From Pseudomonas abietaniphila (lineage in GTDB: Bacteria > Pseudomonadota > Gammaproteobacteria > Pseudomonadales > Pseudomonadaceae), in assembly GCF_900100795.1 (NCBI RefSeq), contig NZ_FNCO01000016.1, positions 103,349 through 167,348 of the forward strand: 64,000 nt of DNA. The letters are read 5' to 3'. The translations under genes were made by a program, and so were the position numbers. The notes beneath the pieces are model-generated. The model saw only the letters and a list, made by a program, of their open reading frames with translations, was not told the origin of the DNA and did no database searches. Positions 36,711-48,700 of the stretch are shown piece after piece (the stretch's first letter is position 1; each line of letters begins with the position of its first letter).

Positions 36711-39700
36711 TCAGTGATGATCGACCTTGATGGTCGGATCAGCACCGCTGACCAGCGAGTTGATCATGGAGTTGTTCCACTGCACGCCTTCCACCTTGAT
36801 GTGTACATCGGCCGTGTTGGCCGCTGCTGTAGCCGAGGGGTTGGTCGCGAACTGGCCGGTGCTGCTGACCTGAATGGTGGTGTCTTTGCCATCGTTGGTG
36901 ATCTGCAGGTACTTGGTCAGATCCGTCACGTTGTTACCATTCTCGCCTTGCAGCAGGTCGCTCAGATCAAGCTTGTCGCCTTCGCTCGAGTTGAAGTCCT
37001 TGATCACGTCAAAGCCGCCGCTGTTGGTGTCGCCTGCTTTCCAGGCGAAGGTATCGGCGCCAGCGCCCCCGATGAGGGTGTCGTTGCCTTTACCGCCGAT
37101 CAGCAAGTCGTTGCCGTTACCACCGTTGAGGAGGTCACTGCCGCCCTGACCGAACAGGATGTCATCGCCATTGCCGCCCAGCAGCGAGTCGCTGCCATCC
37201 TGCAGCAGGGTGTACTTGGCTTCATACGTGTTCGACGCATTGGCCAGGTGGGCGACGTCATCAACGTGGGTGCTGACAAACTGATGCAGCGCTTTGTCAT
37301 CGATGGTCGAGACGTTGACGTTCAACGTCGCGGCCGCGAATGCCTTCAGCGCGGCGGTGCCTTCCAGCGTGCCGTAGTTGATCATGTCGCCGAACAGGAT
37401 GTCGTTGCCGTCACCGCCGTTCACGTTGTCAGCGCCTGGACCGACGAGCGTCTCGTTGCTCAGGATTGCATCCTTGAGCTTGCTGACGTCGATGACGGTC
37501 TGCGAGTGGTTGTTGGTGTCGTACTGATCCAGCGAGGTGGTGGTCTTGATACCAATCGCTTCAATCGCCGTTTTAGTGGCCAGGTCGTTGTAGGCCGCCA
37601 TGGTTTCGGTTGGCGCCGCACCGCTCACGGCCTTGCCATTGGCGTTGTCGTGGTAGGTCGGCTCACCGTCGGTGATGAAGTACGTCAGCATCTGTGCGCC
37701 CGGGTTGCTGGCCGCAGAGCTGGAGAACCACGCGCTGGTCTGGTTGAACACCGACTCATAGTTGGTGTTGCCACTGGCCTGCAGGTTGGTCAGGTACTTG
37801 TTCAGCGTATCGAGCGCTGCCTGCCCGCCGTGAGTCAGGTCAACCGTGATGCCTGTATGAGCACTGGTGTCGAAGTTGGTCAGGTAGATCTTGACCGTGC
37901 CCGATCCCGTGCCTTGAGCGGCGGCTGACAGCGTTGAGAACACCGACTTCATCTGCGCAATCATGGTGCTGAGGCTGCCGGACATGCTGCCCGACGTGTC
38001 GACCATGAACGCGATGTCGTAGTTCTGGCCGGGGACCAGCTTCATCGCCGACACATCGGCCACGACCACGTCGTTGGCGGCAGTGCCGGTGACAACGCTG
38101 TTGCCCGCGGTGCCTTCAGTGGACTTGTAAACACCCGCGTCGACCTTCACCACGATGTCCTGGCTGGCAGACGCCGTCGGAACCGCCGCTGGATTGCCAG
38201 TGAGGATCGCCTCGGTCGCTGTCGCGGTGACATGCAGGGTGAAGTTGCCGCTGTAGTAATCAGGTGTCTTGATGACCAGGCTGGTCAGGTCAAGCGCGCT
38301 GACATCTGCCGGCGTATTGGTGCCGGTGATGGTCACGCTGTGGCCTGCCGCGTCTGTCAGTACGGAACCCGCAGGGGCGCCGGTGACGGTCACGGTGTGA
38401 GTTTCGGAACCGTCCGTGCTGTCGCCGAACTGCGTCGTGATGCCGCTCAGTTTGATCGGGTTGTTCTCGGTGCCGTGGTTCAACTCGTAGGCGGTGTAGT
38501 AACCCTCGCCTGTGCCGGTACCGTTTTCGTGCAGCGTGACACCGTTCAGCCCCGACACCTTCAGATCGTCGACCGTTGCGTAGATCGGGGTATGGGCGCT
38601 GTCCAGCGCGACCGTGGTCACAGCGTTGGTGCTGTTGTTCTTGTCGCTCAGGCCAATGCTGTAATTGCCCGGGCCCGCCTGGTTGTAGTGGTAGATATCC
38701 AGTGTGTAGTAACCGGACGCCGTTGGCGTGAAGCCCGAACCGACGTTGGTCACTGCCGCACCCGCACCCCAGGTAGCGCTGGCAACCTGATTACCACCGA
38801 GGGTGATCAACAGGCTGTCATCCGCAGAACCGGTGAAGTTATAGGTGTGGCCCGCTTCCAGGTAGATCAGGCCGGACAGCTTGGTACCCGTGCCTTGCAC
38901 CACATCGGATTCCGCCGCGGAGCTGGCGGTGGTGTGCGTGGTCGCAGGCGTCGTGGTGTTGAAGCCCGACTTGATGGTCGCCGCGTCAGCGCCGTTACCG
39001 CCATTGCCCAGGCCGGTCAGCGTGCCTACCCATACATCTTTGACCAGGCCGGTTGAATGCACTTGGGCGCCAGTCAGGTTGACGATTGGCGTATCGGCCA
39101 CCGGTGCGACTTTGATGGTGCCCGTTGCACTGCCCGCGCTCGCCAGGCCTTTGTCATCGACCGAGGTGTAGGTGAACGCGGTGCTGCCGCTCCAGTCTGC
39201 ATCCGGCTTGAAGTACAGGGTCGCCGTGTTGCTGGTGGCCGCGATGTTGCTCAAGTCGGCCGCGTGCAGGCCTTCTGCATCGGTAAAGAAGCTGCCGTGC
39301 ATGGTCGCCGAAGGCGTCAGGCTGAAGTGATTCACCGTGCCATCGACATCGGCACCGGACAGGTTGACGGTGATCAACGTGTCTTCGTTGCCGGCGCCCG
39401 AGGCCGTGTTGACGGTCGGCGCATCGTTGGTGCCGGTGACCGTGATGGTCAGGTTCGAGGTGCTGGTCAGACCGGCCTTGTCAGTGGCGGTAAACGGCAC
39501 AGTCAGGGTGGCGGTCTCGCCCGCGGCCAGGTGCTGATAGGCCGCGTTGCTGGCGTCCAGGGTCCACTTGCCGGAAGCGTCGACGGTAAAACCGGCTGGC
39601 TTGTCGGTGTCCTTGACCGTGAAGGTCAAGGCGTCGTTGCTGTCGACATCGCTGGCTTGCAGTTGACCGGTCGCCACGGTGTCTTCGGTGACGGCTTTGC

Positions 39701-42700
39701 TGGTCGCGGACGCCACAGGTGCATCGTTGGTGCCGGTGACGGTCAAGGTCAGATGCCCGGTGTTGCTGACGACGCCTGCCTTATCGGTGGCATTGAATGC
39801 CACGTCGAAGGTGATCGACTGACCGACACCCAGTTTCTGATAGACATCGCTGCTGGTGTCGATAGCCCACTTGCCAGTGGCCGGGTCGAGCACGAAGCCG
39901 GTCGGTGCGTTGCCGGTGATGGCGCCGCTGGCGGTCGATGTTGTCGCGGTCAGGGCGTAGGTGAGCGTGTCGCCCGTATCGACGTCGGTTGCCACCAGTT
40001 GACCGGCATTGTTCGGTGCTGTCGCATCTTCTGCGACGCTCTGAGCGTTGTTGGCAGCCACAGGCGCATCGTTGACCGGCGTCACGTTGACGGTCACGGT
40101 CGCCGTGTTGGAGTTGGCGTGGCCGTCGGTCACGGTGTAGCTGAAGGTCACCAGGCCATTGACGTCTTTGGCCGGGGTGAAAACCACGTTGCCGTTGGCG
40201 TCCATGACCACGGTGCCGACTTTGTGGTTTGCGCTGTCGAAGACGTCCGCAGGCGTGGTCAGTGTCGACTTGCCTTGCAAGGTGTTGATGGTCAGCTTGT
40301 CGCCGTCGACATCGCTGTCGTTGGCCAACAGGGTCGCGGCCTTGATGACCAAAGGCTGGTCTTCGAGGGTGGTCAGGGTGTCGTGGCCCAGCGCAATGGC
40401 GTTGCTGGTGCCCAACACGCTGTAAGGACCGACGCTGCCGTTCGAATTAACAGCCGCGACTTCCACTTTCAGCTGCGCGTAGCCGCCCTGATCCCAATAA
40501 ACGATCTGGATGTCGTGCGGACCGTCGCCAGTGACCGAGAAGCTGGCGGTCTTGCTGGCCGAAGACTGGTTGGCGTCAACGGCGAGCACTTGCTTGCCGT
40601 CGATGAGCACGATGTAGCCATCGTCTGCCGTCACTTTCAGCGAGTAGGTGCCAGCGGCCATCGAGACCTTGCCGGCCAGCTCGACGATGGCGTCGGAGGT
40701 GGTGGTCTGGGTGCTGCTGCCGTTGGTGTAGGTCAACGAGGCCTTGTCGCCGCCCAGGAACGTGCCCAGGTTGCCCGATTGGCCCAGGTTGTTGCTGAAC
40801 GCGCTGCCGCCGTAGTTGAGGGTCTTGGCGTCGAAGGTGGCATCGGCTTTGTGCGAGGCGATGAAGTCCAGCGCCTGCTTGATGGTGCCGAGGTTGCCGC
40901 CGTCGGTGCCTTCTTTATAACCGTAGTAGTTGCCTTGCAGCGTGCCGACGACAGGGCTGCCCACGTCATTGCCCGCGACAGGTGCGTCGTTGGTGCCGGT
41001 GACGGTGATCGTCAGGTTCGAGGTGCTGGTCAGGCCCGCTTTGTCAGTGACGGTGAACGGCACGGTGATGGTCGTTGTTTCGCCGGCGGCCAGGTGCTGG
41101 TAAGCCGGGTCGCTGGCATCCAGCGTCCATTTGCCCGAGGCATCGACGCTGAAACCTGCTGGCTTGTCGCCGTCTTTGACGGTGTAGGTCAGTACATCGT
41201 TGTCGTCGATGTCGGAAGCCTGGAGCTGACCAGTGGCCTTGGCATCCTCGACGGCCGTGCCTGTGCTGACAGCGGCAACTGGCGCATCGTTTGTACCTGT
41301 GACGGTGATGGTCAGGTTCGAGGTGCTGCTCAGGCCTGCTTTGTCCGTGACGGTAAACGGTACGGTAAAGGTTGTCGTCTGACCGGCACCCAGATGCTGA
41401 TACGCCGCGTTGCTGGCGTCCAGCGTCCACTTGCCAGAAGCATCGACACTGAAGCCTGCTGGCTTGTCGGCATCTTTGACGGTGTAGGTCAGGACATCGC
41501 CATTGTCGACGTCGGACGCCTGGAGCTGGCCGGTGGCCTTGGCGTCTTCGGCGGCCGCGCCTGTGCTGACGGTTGCCACAGGTGCGTCGTTGGTGCCGGT
41601 GACGGTGATGGTCAACGTGCTGTTGCCGGTGGCGCCGTGCTCGTCGGTCGCTGTGTACGGGATGGTGATGGTCTTGATTTCGCCCGCTGCCAGGCTGTCA
41701 TAGGCCGGGTTGCTGCTGTCGAAGGTCCAGCTGCCGTCGGATTTCAGGTTGAAACCGTCAATGGCCGCAGCGCCGGTTTTCAGGCCATAGGTCAGGTGCG
41801 AACCGTCATCGACATCGTTCGCGACCAATTGGCCGGTGACCAGCAGCGGCTTATTGATCAAGTCGCTGATTTGCTGCGCGGTGGCACCCTCTGCGGTCAG
41901 TGTCCACTTCCCGTTGTTCTCCACGACGGTGCCATTGGCGACCAGCGTATCGAGGGTAACGCCGGTCAGGTTGCCAACGGTGAGGACCGAATCGTTTGAG
42001 CTGTCCGAAACGTTCGCCACGCCGACGACGATCTGATAGGTGCCAGGCGTCGAGAACGTGTACGTGTAGGTGTGCGTACCGGAAGTCCCGTAGTCGCCTA
42101 CCGCTGATACGTTGGACAACACCGCGACTTGTTGGCCGTTGATCTGAACGAAGGCGAAGTCGTTGTAAGGCGAGTAATCCTTGGCGGTGAAATTCCAGTC
42201 GAAGGAGATCGTCTGGTTAGCCGAGGTGGTGGTAAAGGTGGCGACCAGTGCCGACCCATCGACCGCTGCGCCGTTATTGATGCCGCTGGTGATGTGCTGC
42301 GCTTCGACAGCCGAAGCGGTGGCCGCTTGAGCAACCGGGGCATCGTTGGTACCTGTAACGATAATGCTCAGGTTCGAAGTGCTGCTCAGACCGGCTTTGT
42401 CGGTGACGGTAAACGGTACGGTGATTGTCGTCTTCTCACCTTCGGCCAAGTGCTGATACGCCGGGTTGCTGGCATCCAGCGTCCACTTGCCAGAGGCATC
42501 AACGCTGAAGCCCGCCGGTTTGTCGGCATCGTTGACGGTATAGGTCAGAACATCGCCATTATCGGCGTCCGAACCCTGCAGCTGGCCAGTGGTCGTGGTG
42601 TCTTCAAGACCTGTGCCGGTGCTGGCTTTCGCGACAGGCGCGTCGTTGGTGCCGGTGACAGTGATGGTCAGGTTCGAGGTGCTGGTCAGGCCGGCTTTGT

Positions 42701-45700
42701 CAGTGACGGTGAACGGCACGGTCAGAGTCGTTGTTTCGCCTGCGCCCAGGTGCTGATACGCCGGATCGCTGGCATCCAGGGTCCATTTGCCCGAGGCATC
42801 GACAGTGAAGCCTGCCGGCTTGTCGTCATTGTTGACGGTGTAGGACAGCACGTCTTTGTCGTCGATGTCGGAAGCCTGGAGCTGGCCGGTGCTCGTGGTG
42901 TCTTCAACACCCAAGCCCGTGCTGACTTTGGCCACTGGCGCGTCGTTGGTGCCGGTAACGGTGAGGGTCAGGTTTGAGGTGCTGCTCAGGCCCGCTTTGT
43001 CAGTGACGGTAAACGGTACGGTAAAGGTTGTCGTCTGACCGGCACCCAGATGCTGATACGCCGCGTTGCTGGCGTCCAGTGTCCACTTGCCCGAGGCATC
43101 GACACTGAAGCCGGCTGGTTTGTCGGCATTTTTGACAGCGTAGGTCAGAACGTCGCCAGCATCGACATCGGAGGCCTGCAGTTGACCGGTGCTTGTGGTG
43201 TCTTCAACACCATTGCCGGCAGTGACGGCGGCCACTGGCGCGTCGTTGACCGGCGTCACGTTGACGGTAACGGTCGCGGTGTTGGAGGTCGCGTGGCCAT
43301 CGGTCACGGTGTAGCTGAAGGTCACCAGGCCATTGACGTCTTTGCCCGGGGTGAAGACCACGTTGCCGTTGGCGTCCATGATGACGGAGCCAACCACCTT
43401 GCCCGAGAGGTCGTAGACCGCAGAGGCTACTTTCGGGTCATGGCCTTGCAGGGTGTTGATGGTCAGCTTGTCGCCGTCGACATCGCTGTCGTTGGCCAAC
43501 AGGGTCGCGGCCTTGATGACCAAAGGCTGGTCTTCGAGGGTGGTCAGGGTGTCGTGGCCCAGCGCAATGGCGTTGCTGGTGCCCAACACGCTGTAAGGAC
43601 CGACGCTGCCGTTCGAATTAACAGCCGCGACTTCCACTTTCAGCTGCGCGTAGCCGCCCTGATCCCAATAAACGATCTGGATGTCGTGCGGACCGTCGCC
43701 AGTGACCGAGAAGCTGGCGGTCTTGCTGGCCGAAGACTGGTTGGCGTCAACGGCGAGCACTTGCTTGCCGTCGATGAGCACGATGTAGCCATCGTCTGCC
43801 GTCACTTTCAGCGAGTAGGTGCCAGCGGCCATGGAGACCTTGCCCGCCAGTTCGACGATGGCGTCGGAGGTGGTGGTCTGGGTGCTGCTGCCGTTGGTGT
43901 AGGTCAACGAGGCCTTGTCGCCGCCCAGGAACGTGCCCAGGTTGCCCGATTGGCCCAGGTTGTTGCTGAACGCGCTGCCGCCGTAGTTGAGGGTCTTGGC
44001 GTCGAAGGTGGCATCGGCTTTGTGCGAGGCGATGAAGTCCAGCGCCTGCTTGATGGTGCCGAGGTTGCCGCCGTCTGTGCCTTCTTTGTAGCCGTAGTAG
44101 TTGCCTTGCAGCGTGCCGACGACAGGGCTGCCCACGTCATCGCGGGCGACCGGTGCGTCGTTCACTGGCGTGACGTCGATTTTGATGGTTGTGCTGTCGG
44201 TCAGGCCGGTGGAGCCCGTCGGCAGTGCGCCGGTGTTGCCCAGGTCGTTGACCGAGATCGACAAGCCAGCGGTGCCGGTGGTGTTGTTCGAGTCCTGCGT
44301 CGGGGTGAACTTGGCGCCTTCCAGTGCCGCATTGATTTCTTTCAGCGTACCGGTCAGCGACACGGCGCCGTTATGCAGGGCGCTGCTGTCACCGTTGGCC
44401 AGCACCAGCGTACCGCCCGTGACGTTGACGTAAATGCGCAGCTGGCTGCTGCCTGCATCGGCGTCGGTCACGGTGATGGCGTTGCCGTTGGCGGACGAGA
44501 AGGTCAGCACGGTGTCTTCAGCAATGGTCTGGGTAACGACCGGCGCGTGGATGACCGGTGCATCGTCGACCGGAATGACTTTGATCACCGCTTGCGCAGG
44601 CGCGGAGTCAACGACGCCGTCGTTGACGGTCACGTTGATCACACGGTTATCGCCCGATGGATTGTCGCTGTTGTTGATGAAGCGCAGCGACTTCAGCAGG
44701 TCGTTGTATTCAGCCTGAGTGGCTTCGCCGGTCAGGGTGAATACCTGCTTGCCATCGACGAGGGTCGAGGTGACGGTGATCTTCGCGTTGGTGCTGGCGA
44801 AGTACAGGCTGTCACCGTCTTGCGGGTTGGTGAAGGTGAGCGTGGCGCCTTTGAGCGTCGGGCTGTCCGGGTCGGTGATGGTCATGTACGGCATGACTTT
44901 CAGCGCGGTGCCGTTTTCGGTGAACGTCGTGGTGCTGGCGCTGCCGCCAGCCGGGCCGTTGAGGTCCAGAACCGGTGCGTCGTTGACCGCGGTGACCTTG
45001 ATGGTGCTGGTCGCCACGTTGGACAGGTTGTGCTGAGCCGAGCCGTCATTCACCTGAACGGTGATGGTGCGGTCGATCGTGCTCGGATCATCGCTGGTGT
45101 TCTTGTACGTGACCGATTCGATCATCGCCTGGTACTGAGCCAGCGTGGCTTCGCCGGTCAGGGTGACCGTGATCTTGCCATCGGTGGTACGGGTGTCGTT
45201 GACCACGGCGTGAATACCGAACTGGTCGGCAGCCGCCAGCATGTCCCCGGCCTGAGCGTTGGTCAGGGTGATGGTCGCGCCTTTGAGCGTGCCGTTGTCC
45301 GGATCGACAATGCCGACGTTGGCGCTGGAGATGCTGATTGCATCGCCGTTTTCGGTGTAGCCGACGCTGTAACCGGTGCCGGTCGCCGCCGGGCTGTTGT
45401 CCAGGTCCAGAACCGGTGCATCGTTGACCGGAACGACCTTGATCACGGCCTGAGCCGGTGCGGAGTCGACCACGCCGTCATTGACGGTGACGTTGATCAC
45501 GCGGTTCAGGGACGACGGGTCGTCACTGGTGTTGATGAAACGCAGCGATTTCAGCAGGTCGTTGTATTCGGCCTGAGTCGCCTCGCCGGTCAGGGTGAAC
45601 ACCAGCTTGCCGTCAACGGTGGCCGAGGTGACGGTGATCTTCGCGTTGGTGCTGGCGAAGTACAGGCTGTCGCCGTCCTGCGGGTTGGTGAAGCTGACCG

Positions 45701-48700
45701 TCGCGCCTTTGAGCGTCGGGCTGTCCGGGTCGGTGATGGTCATGTACGGCATGACTTTCAGCGCGGTGCCGTTTTCGGTGAACGTCGTGGTGCTGGCGGT
45801 GCCGCCGGCCGGGCCGTTGAGGTCCAGAACCGGTGCGTCGTTGACGGCAATCACCGTGACCTGATCAGCGTGACCCACGGTCACGGTCTGGTTGTCGGTG
45901 CCATGGGCATCGGCATCGGTTACGGCAATGGTCACGCCGCGTGGCGCGGTGCTCGGGTTGTCGCTGTTGTTCTGGTAGGTCAGCGAGTTGATCAGGGTTT
46001 CGTAGTTGGCGATCGACGATTTGCCGCTCAGCTCGATGACGACGTTGCCCTTCGCATCGGTGCTCAGCTTGTAGGCGATGCCCAGCTCGGTGACACCCTC
46101 GGTGCCGTTCTTGTAGTACTTGGACACGATCAGGTCTTCAGCCTGAACGCCGGTCAGGGTGATCTTCACGCCGCTCAGCTGGCCGCTGTCGACGTCAGTG
46201 ATCTGCAGGTCTTTGACCAACTGGATCGGCGCGCCGTTTTCGGTGTACGACACGCTGCTGAAGCTGACTTCAGGTGCGTCGTTGACCGCCACGACGGTGA
46301 TCTTGCCGTCCACCAGAACCGAGGTCTCGGTGCCGACGTTGTCGCCCTTGAGGCCGGTGTCGGTGACGCTGATCTGCACGCCACGGTCGCCCGGCGTCGG
46401 GTTGTTGCCGGACGCGACGAACTGGATCGACTGGATCAGCGCCTGATAGTTGGCGACGCTGGCGTTGCCGGTCAGGGTGATGGTCAGGGTGCCGTTGGCG
46501 TCCGGACCGGACACGCTGTAGTCGATGCCCAGGTCGGTCTTGCCACCGCCCAGATCGTGGCCGGAGCCGATCAGGTCTTCAGGCGACATGTGGGTCAGGG
46601 TGATGACCGCTTTGCTCAACGTGGAGTTGTCCACGTCTTTGATCACCAGGCCATTGGCGATGGACACTGCGTCGTGGTTTTCCACGTAGGTGTTGTCGCC
46701 GACGACGACCACCGGCTTGTCGTTCACTGCGGTCACGTTGATCGTGGTGGTCGTGGTGTTCGACTGGCTGTTCAGCACCTCGCCATCGTTGACGCTGATG
46801 GTGATCTTGCGGGGTGTGGTGTCCGGGTTTTCGCTGGTGCTGCTGTAGGTGATCGACTGGATCATCTTCTGGTAAGAAGCCAGGTCAGCGGAGCCGCTCA
46901 GGATCACGGTGATCTTGCCGTTCAGGACACGGGTGTCCAGCACGGTGGCGTGGATACCGAACTGATCCAGCGCCGACAGCACGTCGCCGGCCTTGGCGTT
47001 GGTCAGGGTGATGACCGCGCCTTTCATGTTGGTGTTGTCGACGTCGCCGATCTTGACGTTGGTGCCGGCAATGCTGACGCCTGGCGCGTTTTCGGTGTAC
47101 GCGGTGGTGAAACCGGTGCCCGAGGCGTTCGGGTCCAGATCCAGTGTCGGTGCGTCGTTCACTGGAATCACAGTGACGTTGGCGGTCGCGACGTTGGAGC
47201 TGTCCTGGCCATCGTTGACCTGAACGGTGATCGCACGGTTGCCGCCAACCGGGTCTTCGCCTTCGCTGACGAAGGCCACGGATTTCAGCACGGCCGCGTA
47301 TTCAGCCTGGCTTGCCGCACCTTTGAGGGTGTAGACCAGCTGACCGTTGACGGTTTCCGAGGTGATGGTGATCTTGCTGTTGGTGGTGTCGAACACCAGC
47401 TTGTCGCCGGCCTGCGCGTCCTTGATGGTCACGGTGGCGCTTTGCAGGTTCGGGCTGTCCGGGTCGCTCAGGGTCAGCAGCGGCATCAGTTTGACCGGCG
47501 CTGCATTCTCGACGTACGGCAGAGTGACGGTGTTGTTGCCCGGTAGGAACGGACCGTTCAGGTCGACAACTGGTGCGTCGTTGACGGCGGTCACGCTGAT
47601 GGTGGTGGTCGCGACGTTGGACAGGTTGTGCTCGGACTGACCATCGTTGACCTGCACGGTGAGGGTGCGGTCAGCGGTGCTTGGGTTGTCACTGGTGTTC
47701 TTGTAAGTGATCGACTGAATGATCTTCTCGTAAGACGCCTTGCTCGCCTCACCGCTCAGGGTGATGGTGATCTGGCCGTTCACGATGCCGCTGACAGTGG
47801 CTTTGATGCCGAACTGGCTGCTGATGGCCAGAACGTCGCCGGCCTGAGCATTGGTCAGGGTAACGGTGGCGCCTTTGAGCGTGGTGTTGTCCACGTCGGT
47901 GATCGACACGTTACCGGCGATGCTCAAAGGCTTGCCGTTTTCGACGTAGGTCAGGGCGTAGCCGGTCTGATCCGCGCCGTCGGCAGTGTTCAGGTCCAGA
48001 ACCGGTGCGTCGTTGACCGGGGTAACGGTGACGGTCAAGGGCTTGGTGGTCGTCGCCGACTGGCCGGTGGTTTCGGTCGACGTGACGCTGACCTGCAGGG
48101 TGAACTGGCCGTTGAAATCCTTCGGCGGTGTGATCGTCAGTTTGCTCAGATCCCAGCCGTCGATGATGACGGCACCGTCGCCAATCTTGATGGAGGTGTA
48201 GCTGTTGACGCCGTCGGTCAACGTGGCGCCCAGCGGAATGTTGGACACGGTCAAGTGGTTCAACGACTCAGAGCCGTCGGTGTCGACCAGCGCGGTGCCG
48301 ATGTTCAGGTGAATCTGCGAATCTTCAGCGCCCAGTGCGGTCGTGGTGGTGACGGTCGGGGCGTCTGCCACGGCGATGACATGCACGTTGAAGTTCAGGT
48401 CTTTGCTGACCGGTGCGGCCGCGCCGTCCTGTGCCGTGGCGGTCACGGTCAGTTGGATATCGCCGCTGAGGTTGGACGGCGGCGTGAATTTGAGCGCGCT
48501 CAGGTTCCAGCCGGTGATGTCGGTGGACGTGTTGCCGGCAGTGGCACTGAACGTGTGAACGCCGTCGGTCAGGGTCGAACCCGCCGGCAGGCCTTTCAGG
48601 CTCAGAGTCAGGGTTTCCGAACCGTCGATGTCGGTGGTGTTGGCTTTGATGGTCGACAACAGAATGGCGTTGTCTTCAAGCCCGGTGTTCAGGTGCTCGG

